DNA of 64,000 bases from Prevotella communis (GCF_022024115.1 NZ_CP091792.1:2294001-2358000), one strand, 5' to 3'; counted from the stretch's first letter, positions 48,996 through 57,230 are shown. Numbers and translations: made by a program. Notes: generated by a model from the sequence alone, not told the origin.

Positions 48996-49087
48996 TATCC
49001 TGAAAACAATCTTTTTACCTTAAAAGAACTAATACCTATTGAAGATAAGGCGATTGGCTGTGAAGCCCGTCGCTTTTGCTTTTTTAT
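48996..49087 (+). ncRNA. Candidate small non-coding RNA of about 90 nt
   Basis: The 330-base stretch between the PBP gene and rlmH holds a consensus promoter, no usable open frame, and a rho-independent terminator at about 49047-49087 (two stacked stems AAGGCGA/TCGCTTT and GGCT/AGCC, then a T-run). The predicted transcript starts AACGTT and contains CTAATACC in a probably single-stranded part. It ends before the separate rlmH promoter at 49122-49129. I cannot name the family; a 6S-type or base-pairing RNA is possible. Confidence 0.55.
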
Positions 49088-49121
49088 ATACGTCCGTATC
49101 TGATATTTACAGAAAAATCAC

Positions 49122-49129
49122 TATCTTTG
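49122..49129 (+). promoter_or_regulatory. -7 box of rlmH
   Basis: TATCTTTG lies 20 nt upstream of the rlmH ATG. Confidence 0.7.
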
Positions 49130-49148
49130 CAGCTGAATACAAGCAGAT

Positions 49149-49619
49149 ATGAAAACAGAACTAATCTTAGTTGGCAAAACCGTCAACAAACATTTCATTG
49201 CAGGCATCAACGACTATGCCGAACGTATCAGCCATTATATGCCCTTCAACATCATAACGATTCCTGAACTGAAAAACACCAAGAATCTCACGGAAGAGCA
49301 ACAAAAGACGGCCGAAGGTGAGCTTATCCTTAAACAGATCCAGCCACAAGACACTGTGGTGCTTCTGGATGAACGCGGACGCGAACCACGCAGCGTTGAA
49401 CTGGCTTCATGGCTTGAGCAGAAACGCAATACGGCCCGCCGACTCGTATTCGTCATTGGCGGACCGTATGGATTCTCTCCTGCTGTCTATCAGCGTGCTA
49501 ATGAGCAGTTATCACTCTCACGCCTCACGTTCTCACATCAGATGGTGCGCCTGGTGTTTACAGAGCAGCTCTATCGCGCTTGCACCATCATCAAGGGTGA
49601 GCCTTATCATCACGAATAA
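49149..49619 (+). CDS. rlmH: 23S rRNA pseudouridine-1915 N3-methyltransferase
   Basis: This 156-aa SPOUT methyltransferase has LLDERGREP and the knot motif FVIGGPYGFSP, with the C-terminal RLTFSHQMVRLVFTEQLYRA split helix and the final YHHE typical of the family. It methylates the modified helix 69 of 23S rRNA, a late step in ribosome maturation. It is monocistronic and ends at a GC-rich hairpin facing the converging GH2 gene. Confidence 0.97.
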   Translation: MKTELILVGKTVNKHFIAGINDYAERISHYMPFNIITIPELKNTKNLTEEQQKTAEGELILKQIQPQDTVVLLDERGREPRSVELASWLEQKRNTARRLVFVIGGPYGFSPAVYQRANEQLSLSRLTFSHQMVRLVFTEQLYRACTIIKGEPYHHE

Positions 49620-49629
49620 AAAAAACACG

Positions 49630-49664
49630 CCACGCCCCCTCTCCTCGTCGTTCAGGAAAGGGGC
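49630..49664. terminator. GC-rich hairpin between rlmH and the GH2 gene
   Basis: CGCCCC and GGGGCG enclose a loop rich in CTC and GTC. No clear T-run is present, so bidirectional termination is a guess from its position between converging genes. Confidence 0.45.
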
Positions 49665-49671
49665 GCGGACG

Positions 49672-52077
49672 TTATAGCGTGTGCAGTTTTGTCTTTACAG
49701 GTTTCATTCCAGGGGCACTAGCGGTGAGTACCACCTGCCCCTTTGCGCCAGCCTTTGAGCGCAGAATCACCGTGCACGTGCCGTTATAAAGACTGCGCCT
49801 GCAGCCCACGAGCATCTCGTTAGAGTTGATGTCGCCATTCACCACACCCACGATATCAGCAGGTCCCTCAACAGCGAAAGTCACCTCGCCAGCAGCCGTC
49901 TGCACCCTTCTGCCTTTCCTGTCCACAGCCACCACCTGCACATGCTGCAAGTCCGTGCCGTCGGCCCTCCACGCAGCGTTGTCAGTCTCTGCTTTCAGAC
50001 GCACCGCCTCCGACGTTGTCTCTATCTGATGACGCGCCACCTCGCGCCCGTTGTTGCGCGCGATAGCCACCAGTTTGCCCTGCTCGTATTTCACGTTGTT
50101 CCAGCGAATCTGGTTGCGCATCTTCGCATCCTTCACGTCGTTCAGTTTCTTGCCCAGCGACCGGCCGTTGAGCACCAGTTCCACCTCCTCAGCATTCGTA
50201 TACGTGACCAGCGACAGCACCTGTCCCTGCCTGCGGTTCCAGTGGTCAGTCATGCCGTCGTTGCCCGTCTGCACACCATTCCACATCATGTCGCCCTTCT
50301 TCTCGATCACCCCAATGTGCACCACCGGCTCATCAGCCTTGAAGAAACTCTTCATGTAGTACGCCTTCGGCTTCGCGTTCAGTTCCAGGTCGAACACTCC
50401 CTGACTCCAGCCCTTTGCAGGCCATCCCTGACTCTCGCCCAGGTAGTCTATAGCCCCCCAGTAAGCCAATCCCATGACCCGCTGCAAGTCCATCTCGAAA
50501 AAGTTCTGTCCCATAGCAGCCACCGACGCCTCACTCTGGTAGAACCTCATCCAGGGGAATCGACGCCCGTCGCCCGGGAAGTACATATATCTGTAGTTGT
50601 AAGCCTGCACATCCGTCACCATAGCCAGGTCGCACGGCAGCGAGTCCGTCTGCCAGTTGCGGTAGCGCGGATGCATGGCCACCGTGACCAGTCGTGTGGA
50701 GTCGTAGCGATGAATCAGTGTGCGCATCAGTTTAAACATCGTCACGCCAAAATCGTTAAACGGCTGGTTAGCATCCTGTTGCAGTTCGTTGCCCAGGCTC
50801 CACATCACCACGCTGGGCGAGTTTCTGTCGCGTTTGATCCACTCCGGCACATCCGTTTGCCACAGCGCCTCAAACGGCACCCGTCCGCCCGTATGCTGAC
50901 GCGTCCATTTGTCGTAGAGCTCATCGACCACCAGGATACCATTCTCGTCGCACAGTTCGATGAACTCCCTGCTGTAGGGATTATGACTCGTGCGGATATG
51001 ATTGATGCCAAACTGCTTCATCAGTTGTATGCGTTTCTCGATGGCCCTGGGATAGGCAGCCGCGCCCAGTGCGCCCAGCGAGTGGTGGTTGGCATACCCC
51101 TTCAGCAGCACCTTTTTGCCGTTGAGCAGCAAGCCCTCGTTGGGCGTTACCTCGACGGTGCGAATGCCGAAGCGCTCCTTCACACAATCCACCGCCACCC
51201 CCTTCTCGTTGTAGAGCGTAGCCACGACGGTGTAGAGGTTAGGATGGTCCGTGTCCCACAGTTGCGCATTGGGTATCTCCACCTCGGCCAACTGCTGTTC
51301 CACGATGCGTGTAGGCGTAGAGCGACGCATCTCTGTCCTCCCCTCATAGACCGTCTGTCCCTGCGGGTCGAGGATGCGCAGCGCTACCGGCATTTTCTTG
51401 TCGCGCCCGCGCGAAGCCACCTCGGCAGCGATGGTCACAAAGCGGTTGTCGCGCGTGGTGATGCGCAGCGGGTGACGCTCAAAATACAAGTCGCGGTTGG
51501 TGCTCACCAGTTTCACGTCGCGAAACAGTCCGCCCCCCGTGTACCAGCGAGAGTTGCCAGGATCGCGCGTGTCGGCACACACAGCCACCACGTTGTCCTG
51601 TCCCACCTTCAATTCCTGAGTCACGTCTATCTGGAACCCCACGTAGCCATAGTCCGTACCTCCCACCTTCTTGCCGTTCACATATACATCGCCCACATAC
51701 ATGATGCCACCGAAATCCAGCAGCAGTCGGCGCCCCCTGAGCGAGTCGGCCGGCACCAGGTGCAACCTGTACCATCCCTGCCCCATCTCCTTGAAGCCAC
51801 GACTGCTCAGTCGGCTCTTGATATTGGCTGCAGGATCGTCATTATCAGCCTTCTCGCCAGCCGCAGGCGCCACCCACGGTTGCTCTATCTGGAAGTCGTG
51901 AGGCAAGCTCACCGTGCGCCATCCTGCGTCGTTCAGTTCCACGGCCGCCCCGTTTTCCACGTTGCCCGCCTGGAAGTGCCAACCGTTGTTCAGCACGGCC
52001 ACGCTGCGCTGCGCCATAGTAGGCTGCACACACACAGCCGCCAAGGCCAGCAAAGTCCAAAATTTAGTTTTCATCAT
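49672..52077 (-). CDS. Secreted GH2 beta-galactosidase-like glycoside hydrolase
   Basis: This 801-aa protein has a signal peptide (MMKTKFWTLLALAAVCVQPTMA), an N-terminal sugar-binding sandwich (about 25-190), an immunoglobulin-like domain, the catalytic barrel and C-terminal Bacteroidetes-type beta domains. The acid/base is Glu431 in VVMWSLGNELQ and the likely nucleophile is Glu516 in FYQSEASV. GH2 members of this type usually cut beta-galactosides. It stands alone, so the natural glycan is unknown. It has a TATCTTTG promoter on the minus strand. Confidence 0.92.
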   Translation of the reverse strand: MMKTKFWTLLALAAVCVQPTMAQRSVAVLNNGWHFQAGNVENGAAVELNDAGWRTVSLPHDFQIEQPWVAPAAGEKADNDDPAANIKSRLSSRGFKEMGQGWYRLHLVPADSLRGRRLLLDFGGIMYVGDVYVNGKKVGGTDYGYVGFQIDVTQELKVGQDNVVAVCADTRDPGNSRWYTGGGLFRDVKLVSTNRDLYFERHPLRITTRDNRFVTIAAEVASRGRDKKMPVALRILDPQGQTVYEGRTEMRRSTPTRIVEQQLAEVEIPNAQLWDTDHPNLYTVVATLYNEKGVAVDCVKERFGIRTVEVTPNEGLLLNGKKVLLKGYANHHSLGALGAAAYPRAIEKRIQLMKQFGINHIRTSHNPYSREFIELCDENGILVVDELYDKWTRQHTGGRVPFEALWQTDVPEWIKRDRNSPSVVMWSLGNELQQDANQPFNDFGVTMFKLMRTLIHRYDSTRLVTVAMHPRYRNWQTDSLPCDLAMVTDVQAYNYRYMYFPGDGRRFPWMRFYQSEASVAAMGQNFFEMDLQRVMGLAYWGAIDYLGESQGWPAKGWSQGVFDLELNAKPKAYYMKSFFKADEPVVHIGVIEKKGDMMWNGVQTGNDGMTDHWNRRQGQVLSLVTYTNAEEVELVLNGRSLGKKLNDVKDAKMRNQIRWNNVKYEQGKLVAIARNNGREVARHQIETTSEAVRLKAETDNAAWRADGTDLQHVQVVAVDRKGRRVQTAAGEVTFAVEGPADIVGVVNGDINSNEMLVGCRRSLYNGTCTVILRSKAGAKGQVVLTASAPGMKPVKTKLHTL

Positions 52078-52129
52078 TTTGATTTGTTCGTTTTTAGTAA
52101 TTGCGAATCCACTGTTGGAAATCCGACTG

Positions 52130-52137
52130 CAAAGATA
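52130..52137 (-). promoter_or_regulatory. -7 box of the GH2 gene
   Basis: The minus strand reads TATCTTTG, about 53 nt upstream of the GH2 start, so the GH2 gene is transcribed independently of the leftward island that ends just before it. Confidence 0.7.
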
Positions 52138-52210
52138 GCGAAAAAAATGCGATTCCCCCGCTATTTGCAGTCGAATTTAAAGTATTTTCATGATTCTGGG
52201 CGTGCAGGTG

Positions 52211-52633
52211 TCAGATGCCGTTTCTGCACAGTTCCCATCCTCTTAGCATAGCAAACCAGTCGAAGCCCTCCGTGCCGCACTCCTGGATGCCCATGGCCGC
52301 GCCGAGGGCTATCCACCTGCCGGGCTTGTCGCTGGGTATGCCCAGCGGCTCGTCGGGCCCTATGCCCGTGAGTCTCGACACATTCTCTATATACGCCCGC
52401 GTATTATTCTCGTTGGGCGGTGCCCAGCGCGTGACTATCGCACGGATGGTATAGAGCCGATACGTGTGATAGTAGGTGCGGGTGAGCAGCACGAAGGCTG
52501 CCCGCCAGCCATACGCCATTGTTTCAAACTGACAGAACTGAGCATCTGTCTGCAAGGCCTTCATGCCCTGCCATTTATCCTTTGAACGTCTTATATTCAG
52601 CGGATTATTATTACGAATTCCTCTTGCAATCAT
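52211..52633 (-). CDS. Structural protein P5-like (phage/mobile-element lysis-type) protein
   Basis: This 140-aa protein opens with MIARGIRNNNPLNIRRSKDKW and contains FETMAYGWRAAFVLL. This is the pattern of P5-like proteins of tailless phages and Bacteroidetes mobile regions, which have a lysozyme-like fold. It may cut peptidoglycan, but I see no confirmed catalytic dyad. It is the last gene of the leftward island and overlaps the preceding hypothetical gene by 23 nt. In related clusters an amidase gene often takes this position. Confidence 0.75.
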   Translation of the reverse strand: MIARGIRNNNPLNIRRSKDKWQGMKALQTDAQFCQFETMAYGWRAAFVLLTRTYYHTYRLYTIRAIVTRWAPPNENNTRAYIENVSRLTGIGPDEPLGIPSDKPGRWIALGAAMGIQECGTEGFDWFAMLRGWELCRNGI

Positions 52634-53015
52634 TTCGTTTCTTCTTGTTTACGTTTATTGGTGTACTATTTGGAAAGGCTTCACTATAAGCCTTATCGAG
52701 CGCTTTCAGATTGACTTTCCGATAGCTGACGCCCGTTTTTACAGCCACGATAGCACGCAACAGTTCACGGTGCTTGCGCGGATAAAGACTCGGTATCGGC
52801 AGCTCGTTCCAGCCTTTCTGAGGCTCGTCATCGACCACAGCCATGTGACACACCTCCCAGATAAAATCGTCGGTGGCTTCGCTGCCAAACCATGCCTTCA
52901 ACACATTGCGGATGCAATACCGCTTACACTGACCTCCGAGGAGGCGCCTCGTGCGCTCCAGCCTGCGCCAGAGCAACACAAAGCATTCCTGCGAATTGTT
53001 TAATTCTAAATTCAT
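52611..53015 (-). CDS. Hypothetical protein
   Basis: This 134-aa basic protein starts MNLELNNSQECFVLLWRRLE and ends in a Lys/Arg-rich tail. The open frame continues 29 codons upstream, but ATG 53015 is preferred because it follows a typical AATTTAGAATTATG leader and avoids the repeat at 53045-53078. The SYRKVNLKALDKAY segment might be DNA- or protein-binding. I recognise no family. It sits between the primase-like gene and the P5-like gene. Confidence 0.6.
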   Translation of the reverse strand: MNLELNNSQECFVLLWRRLERTRRLLGGQCKRYCIRNVLKAWFGSEATDDFIWEVCHMAVVDDEPQKGWNELPIPSLYPRKHRELLRAIVAVKTGVSYRKVNLKALDKAYSEAFPNSTPINVNKKKRNDCKRNS

Positions 53016-53044
53016 AATTCTAAATTTCAATATATCATAAAATC

Positions 53045-53078
53045 GATTTTGACCAAATGACCTTGACCAAATGACCAC
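53045..53078 (-). repeat. 34-bp repeat, inverted copy of the left array at 62419-62452
   Basis: The 34 bases run from GATTTTGACC to AATGACCAC and contain two 14-bp units of TTGACCAAATGACC type. They are identical to the reverse complement of 62419-62452, 9.4 kb away. The repeat lies immediately after the stop of the primase-like gene and before the next start. Confidence 0.95.
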
Positions 53079-53079
53079 G

Positions 53080-55491
53080 TTACAACTTACGATAATTACC
53101 ATCCTCTTCCAGTATCACGAGCTTTTGTTTGCGCCAATTCTTCAGCATCTGCCGCACGGTGTTATGGTTCACGTTGGCACCCTTCACCGCCACCGATTGC
53201 TGCATAGCCTGCTCGAAAGAGAACTGGATGTCCAGTCGCTCAAAGATGGAGTCGTTCTTGCCGCGCTTGGTGCGCTCACCGTTCATATTGCCGGCGTAGT
53301 CGCGACTCTGGAAGGCGTTCTCTATGCGGTCGCGGAAGAAGTAGAGCGCGTTCTCCAACAGCGAGTCGGCTATCACGTCGTAGACCTCCAGCATCGTGGG
53401 CGTCTGCGCCTTCAGCAGCATCTCCTTCCATAGTCCCGGCTGCTGCTTCAACTGTGCCTCTGCTCTGGTCAGCCCGTGCTTCTGAATAAGGCTTTCGCAC
53501 ACCTTGCATAGCATCAGACAGCACGTCATTCTTTGGGCTGTGACGCAGACGCGGAAGCGCTGACGGGCACGGGTGCGGTCGTCGTTCTTCATCGTCTCCA
53601 GTCGGATGCGCTCCACCCATTCACGGCCCTTGGCCTCCAGCTTGGGCAGCACCACCTCGCCATACATCAGCGGCAACAGATGGGCTATCTGCTGGATGCG
53701 GTCGCGCTGGCGGTCGGTCAGCACAGGCGGCTTGTCCTGCAGCGGTGCAAAGGTATTGTCGGGCGTACGGGCCACGGCGATACGGCTCTGGAAACCGTCG
53801 GTGTAGTTGTTCACCACGCGATACAGCGCATCGGGCGTGCCGCACATACACACGTTCCACAGCAGTTTGTCGATATGCACGTTCACCGCGTCAGCACTCC
53901 TTGCCTCACGCTCGTACTTCGTACCGTCGTAGCTCTGGCGCAGCATCACGGAGAAGTCGCTCATCGTGGATTTCCATTTCTGCGCCACGGTATCGGCCTC
54001 GGGTGTAAACGAGAAGGCGTGCTTGCCCTCCGTGTTGGCCAGACGCTCGGCCAGGTTGGCCACCGTATTGTTCAGCGTCAGACAGCGCACGGGCAGTTTC
54101 GGTTCCTCGGGCTGCTCCTTCTTATTCTTCGCCGCCCGCTTCTTGGCACGCCACTCATCCTCCTGCACCTGGTACATCTTGTCGAGCGCCTGCACCTCAC
54201 TCATCCACGCCTCCACCACGGGGTCGATGCCACCCTTGCCGCTGGCAAAGTCGCCGGCGATATAGGCAATCAGGTTCAGCCCTCGCTTCTGCCCGTGCAC
54301 ATCCAGCTGCACGCCCGTGGCCAGCGTACCGATACAGGGGCAGATGGCGGTGATAACAGGCATGGAGAGCTGAGGACCGACGGCATCGATGGAGTCGCGG
54401 ATGCCCATCGGCATTCGCTTAAGGGAAGAGTGAAGAGTGAAAAGTGAAGAATTTGCTACCGCATCATCATTGTCATCTTCATCCGCTAGGCCCTCCTCCC
54501 CTTTGGGGAGGTCGTGAGAGGTTAAGGCATTCAGTGTGTTGCGCAGCCTCTGCGGAAATCCGTTGTACTCCGAACTCAGTGCACTCTTAATCTTCGCCCG
54601 TTTCTCCTCTTCGGGGAACCCGTTGTAGCAGGGAATCACCTGATCCAGCCAGTCAGCATTCTTGCCACAGATATGCCTCAGGTCGCAGGCCAACTGATAG
54701 GTCAGCGTGTCGCGGTCGCCAATGGTCGGTTCAAACCCGTGGTTGTTCAGCTCCCAGTACTTCTTCAGTATCTGCTCAAACGGTATGCCGTGGTAGTCGC
54801 TAGGGAATTTATTGTCTAAGGAGTCTAGGAGTTTAGGAGTTTTTTCATCAGCACCTTGTCCTGATACTCCTTGATTTCTATTATTTGTAGTTCCATCAAA
54901 TATCTCCTGCTTCACACTCTCGCTCACATTCTCCTCAAACAGTCGCTTATCAGGACCATAGAGCACATAGCTTCTCGGTACAGCAAACGACCCGCGAGCC
55001 AGGTCTTTTGTCTTGGAGTCATCGGTTACGCCAAGCTTAGCAGCAAGCCACTGTTTCGACTGGTCTATGCGCTCCGTTGGCGACAGATGGCCGAACTGAC
55101 TTGGAATGATATACACTATGCGCAAGCCCTTGCCCGAACAACTTACGTGTACCAATACTATCAGATGCTCCAGCTCCAGCATAATAAGCGTCTGCACCAG
55201 TCGTTTCCACACCTCGCGCGGGTCTTCGCCGTTCAGCTCATCCAGATCCAGATAGGCCATATTCGTAGGCACAGCACTCTTGGCGTGTCGGTGCCCGTCG
55301 GTATAATGGGCCATAAACATGAGCAGCGGCAACCCCTGCTTCAGCGTCTTTGCCTCGTCACTATCGTGGTCTACGGTGGTCAGTTTCTGGCACACCTCTG
55401 CCACAACTGGCGAGTCCAGAATCTCGTTCAGTTTATCCTGAGGGCAAGCCAGAACCTGCGCTGACTTGCCATTCTTACAGTATGAAATCAT
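53080..55491 (-). CDS. VirE_N (BT4734-like) / DUF3987 primase-helicase-like protein
   Basis: This 803-aa protein has a BT4734-like N-terminal domain (about 35-190, with AYLDLDELNGED and VSCSGKGLRIVYII), a middle helical region (about 230-330), a DUF3987 ATPase-like domain (about 355-700) whose Walker-A-like loop reads GDFASGKGG near residue 411 (Gly where Ser/Thr is usual), and a C-terminal winged helix ending in VRQMLKNWRKQKLV. Related proteins occur in Bacteroidetes mobile regions and resemble replication primase-helicases. Two linkers (about 207-231 and 327-358) are encoded by short-period repeats. Confidence 0.85.
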   Translation of the reverse strand: MISYCKNGKSAQVLACPQDKLNEILDSPVVAEVCQKLTTVDHDSDEAKTLKQGLPLLMFMAHYTDGHRHAKSAVPTNMAYLDLDELNGEDPREVWKRLVQTLIMLELEHLIVLVHVSCSGKGLRIVYIIPSQFGHLSPTERIDQSKQWLAAKLGVTDDSKTKDLARGSFAVPRSYVLYGPDKRLFEENVSESVKQEIFDGTTNNRNQGVSGQGADEKTPKLLDSLDNKFPSDYHGIPFEQILKKYWELNNHGFEPTIGDRDTLTYQLACDLRHICGKNADWLDQVIPCYNGFPEEEKRAKIKSALSSEYNGFPQRLRNTLNALTSHDLPKGEEGLADEDDNDDAVANSSLFTLHSSLKRMPMGIRDSIDAVGPQLSMPVITAICPCIGTLATGVQLDVHGQKRGLNLIAYIAGDFASGKGGIDPVVEAWMSEVQALDKMYQVQEDEWRAKKRAAKNKKEQPEEPKLPVRCLTLNNTVANLAERLANTEGKHAFSFTPEADTVAQKWKSTMSDFSVMLRQSYDGTKYEREARSADAVNVHIDKLLWNVCMCGTPDALYRVVNNYTDGFQSRIAVARTPDNTFAPLQDKPPVLTDRQRDRIQQIAHLLPLMYGEVVLPKLEAKGREWVERIRLETMKNDDRTRARQRFRVCVTAQRMTCCLMLCKVCESLIQKHGLTRAEAQLKQQPGLWKEMLLKAQTPTMLEVYDVIADSLLENALYFFRDRIENAFQSRDYAGNMNGERTKRGKNDSIFERLDIQFSFEQAMQQSVAVKGANVNHNTVRQMLKNWRKQKLVILEEDGNYRKL
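54420..54515. repeat. Dispersed repeats embedded in-frame in the primase-like gene
   Basis: The minus strand encodes NSSLFTLHSSL from 7-bp-period TTCACTC units (about 54423-54453) and HDLPKGEEG from a C/G-rich hairpin CCTCCCC/GGGGAGG (about 54491-54511). Both elements also occur in non-coding DNA of this window (30752-30778; 21108-21127). They fill the linker before the DUF3987 domain. Confidence 0.7.
54820..54848. repeat. 8-bp-period repeat inside the primase-like gene
   Basis: On the minus strand three units ACTCCTAA, ACTCCTAG, ACTCCTTA encode TPKLLDSLD. Three units of 8 bp keep the frame. They fall in a linker between the N-terminal and middle domains. Confidence 0.7.
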
Positions 55492-55877
55492 CGTCTATGT
55501 CCCCTTCCATTTATCAGTTCGCGAATCACTTTCTGCGCTACCGCGCTGGCCTGACGCACCAGTTTCTCGGGCAACTGCCCCAGCTGATCCTCGTCGAGCG
55601 AGAAGTAGAAATAATATCGCTTATCCTTACCGTGCGACAGCGAACAGTTGTCTTCGCGGAATATAGGTTTGTTTTTGTGTCGTTTAGGTTTCTCAGTCAT
55701 ATACACGTTGCCGTCGCGCATCCCTTGTACGTGGAAATCGCCATGAAAGGCTTCTGCTGCCACATCCTCGCAGCACTCAAAATCAAGTGTACGCAGTCCT
55801 GATTCTTGCTTGCCGAAGGTCATCAGACCCTCGACCATTACCTGTTGTCCTAAAATAGGTGTTCTTCTAGTTTTCAT
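55488..55877 (-). CDS. Hypothetical protein of the primase module
   Basis: This 129-aa protein starts MKTRRTPILGQQVMVEG, has a central basic stretch (TEKPKRHKNKP) and ends in a helix rich in Ala/Val. Its stop overlaps the primase-like start by 4 nt (ATGA), so the two are translationally coupled and likely functional partners. It could be a DNA-binding accessory factor, but no family is recognised. Confidence 0.65.
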   Translation of the reverse strand: MKTRRTPILGQQVMVEGLMTFGKQESGLRTLDFECCEDVAAEAFHGDFHVQGMRDGNVYMTEKPKRHKNKPIFREDNCSLSHGKDKRYYFYFSLDEDQLGQLPEKLVRQASAVAQKVIRELINGRGHRR

Positions 55878-55965
55878 TTTACTTAAGTTTTGCGAGCAGA
55901 AGTTTCAGAAATCCGATGGCCATCTTCACGTGAAGACTTCTTTCGCCTCAACTCAAGTTAGTTTT

Positions 55966-56661
55966 TTAGTGAAACAATGATTTGATGAATTCCTTGCCCT
56001 GCGGTGTCCACACCATGTATGGGCGCTGCTTCTTGTCACCATTCAGGGCGTAGTAGTGAAACATGCGTTCTTCCGTATAGCCGCATTCAGTATATTGGGC
56101 CTTGAGCTTGTAGCGTGAACCGTTCCAATACTGTATGCCCTTGTCCACCAAGAAGTGGTTCAGCGCGTTCGCCGTTGTTTCCAGGCTCTCGGCCACCTCT
56201 GATGCAGTGAAACAGTCGTCAGCAGGCAGGTTGGCACGCGATATGGTGCGAGCTATAATCTTGTTGGCCTCCTCAACCATCTCGCCCTCAGTCAGTGCCT
56301 CGCCAGTGCGCAGGTTCCTTGTTGGCAGATAACCGCCCGTCTGACGAATCTGCGGCAGCACCTCAGCCGTTACCCAGCGCTTAAATTCCTTAGCCTGCGG
56401 CAGCTTGGAGCTGAGTACCAGGGAGTAGAGACCAGACTCGTTGATGATAATCGTTTTCTGAGTTCCACCAAGGGGGCCCTGAATCAGGGCGTCCTTTTTG
56501 TCCTCATCATCAACATGAGCCGCTAAAGCATTACGACTTTTAGCATATCCCAGCGCCTGTGCCACATCCTTACCCACAAAGAAAGTCTCACCTTTCTCAT
56601 TTGTCATTGTTCGAACCTCGCCGAACATATCATTCTTAAAAATCTGAATATTTGTTGTCAT
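55966..56661 (-). CDS. BRO-family antirepressor-like protein
   Basis: This 231-aa protein has a BRO-N domain at about residues 1-115 (MTTNIQIFKNDMFGEVRTM, FFVGKDVAQALGYAKSRNAL, SGLYSLVLSSKLPQAKEFKR split) and a KilA-C/ANT-like C-terminal domain (about 145-231, TASEVAESLETTANALNHFL then YMVWTPQGKEFIKSLF). Such proteins are phage antirepressors and lysogeny switches. In this island it probably regulates the neighbouring leftward genes, but no repressor is evident. Confidence 0.88.
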   Translation of the reverse strand: MTTNIQIFKNDMFGEVRTMTNEKGETFFVGKDVAQALGYAKSRNALAAHVDDEDKKDALIQGPLGGTQKTIIINESGLYSLVLSSKLPQAKEFKRWVTAEVLPQIRQTGGYLPTRNLRTGEALTEGEMVEEANKIIARTISRANLPADDCFTASEVAESLETTANALNHFLVDKGIQYWNGSRYKLKAQYTECGYTEERMFHYYALNGDKKQRPYMVWTPQGKEFIKSLFH

Positions 56662-56684
56662 TGTTGTTTTTACCTTTTTATTTT

Positions 56685-56966
56685 TTACCTATTTACCTTT
56701 ATCAGGTCTGTCGCCAGTATTTCCTGGAACGTCTGTCCCTGATATTCATGTGTAGAGAATCGGAGGGTGGCGATGACGATGTCACCCTCGTAGAACCTGC
56801 ACGCCGCCAGATTACCCAGCATGGCGCACACATATTCATTTTCAAACTTTGAGCCCAGCTCCTTCAGCACGATGTTGCACTTCTGGATAACGCCCGACTC
56901 CTGTTTACTTGACTGTACGCTGAAGGCCTCGCCCTGGCGTACCACTTTCAAAATCTTTGTTTCCAT
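56685..56966 (-). CDS. Small OB-fold-like protein (DUF3127-like)
   Basis: This 93-aa protein has the alternating strand pattern of an OB fold (KVVRQGEAFSVQSSKQESG, CNIVLKELG, EGDIVIATLRFSTHEYQGQ). It resembles DUF3127-type proteins associated with single-stranded-DNA handling, which would fit beside a primase-like gene. The assignment is structural inference. It lies downstream of a terminator-promoter element and a long repeat-bearing leader. Confidence 0.65.
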   Translation of the reverse strand: METKILKVVRQGEAFSVQSSKQESGVIQKCNIVLKELGSKFENEYVCAMLGNLAACRFYEGDIVIATLRFSTHEYQGQTFQEILATDLIKVNR

Positions 56967-57051
56967 TTTGTTGTTATTAAAAATCTGTTATTATAAATTT
57001 GTTAATGTGTTCTTGCGTCCTTTCAGTAGCAAGCGAGCAAAGCTCGAGCGA

Positions 57052-57094
57052 CTGTGTCTTTAAAAACCCATTACTCTGTCTTTAAAACCCATTA
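57052..57094 (+). repeat. Two tandem copies of a 21-22-bp repeat
   Basis: CTGTGTCTTTAAAAACCCATTA and CTCTGTCTTTAAAACCCATTA (quoted as 57052-57073 and 57074-57094) lie in the leader of the OB-fold gene. They differ at two positions and by one base of length. Confidence 0.85.
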
Positions 57095-57140
57095 CTGTGT
57101 ATCAACATGTCAAAGATCGCCTTGTCGTTGTTCGACGATG

Positions 57141-57148
57141 CAAAATTA
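57141..57148 (-). promoter_or_regulatory. -7 box of the OB-fold gene, downstream of a terminator
   Basis: The minus strand reads TAATTTTG, directly after the T-run of the terminator at 57161-57187. It gives a leader of about 165 nt for the OB-fold gene. The -33 position reads TTTC, a weak match. Confidence 0.6.
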
Positions 57149-57160
57149 GGCACAAAAAAA

Positions 57161-57187
57161 AGGTGCATGAAACAACGTCATGCACCT
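57161..57187 (-). terminator. Terminator of the hypothetical/coiled-coil gene pair
   Basis: AGGTGCATGA/TCATGCACCT is a perfect 10-bp stem with a 7-nt loop. On the minus strand it is followed by eight T. Confidence 0.92.
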
Positions 57188-57230
57188 CTGTAGGTTATTC
57201 TGTAGGTTATGTAGGTTATTCTGTAGGTAT
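57186..57230 (-). repeat. Repeats of CTGTAGGTTAT next to a gene end
   Basis: Four copies of GTAGGTTAT-type units spaced 10-12 bp apart lie between the terminator hairpin and the stop of the gene at 57230. Confidence 0.75.

Noticed and set aside
49942..52251. A 769-codon open frame on the plus strand opposite the GH2 gene.
   Set aside because: It is a shadow of the GC-rich GH2 coding strand: composition is His/Arg/Val-rich, no domain is seen, and the opposite strand carries clear GH2 catalytic motifs with a signal peptide.
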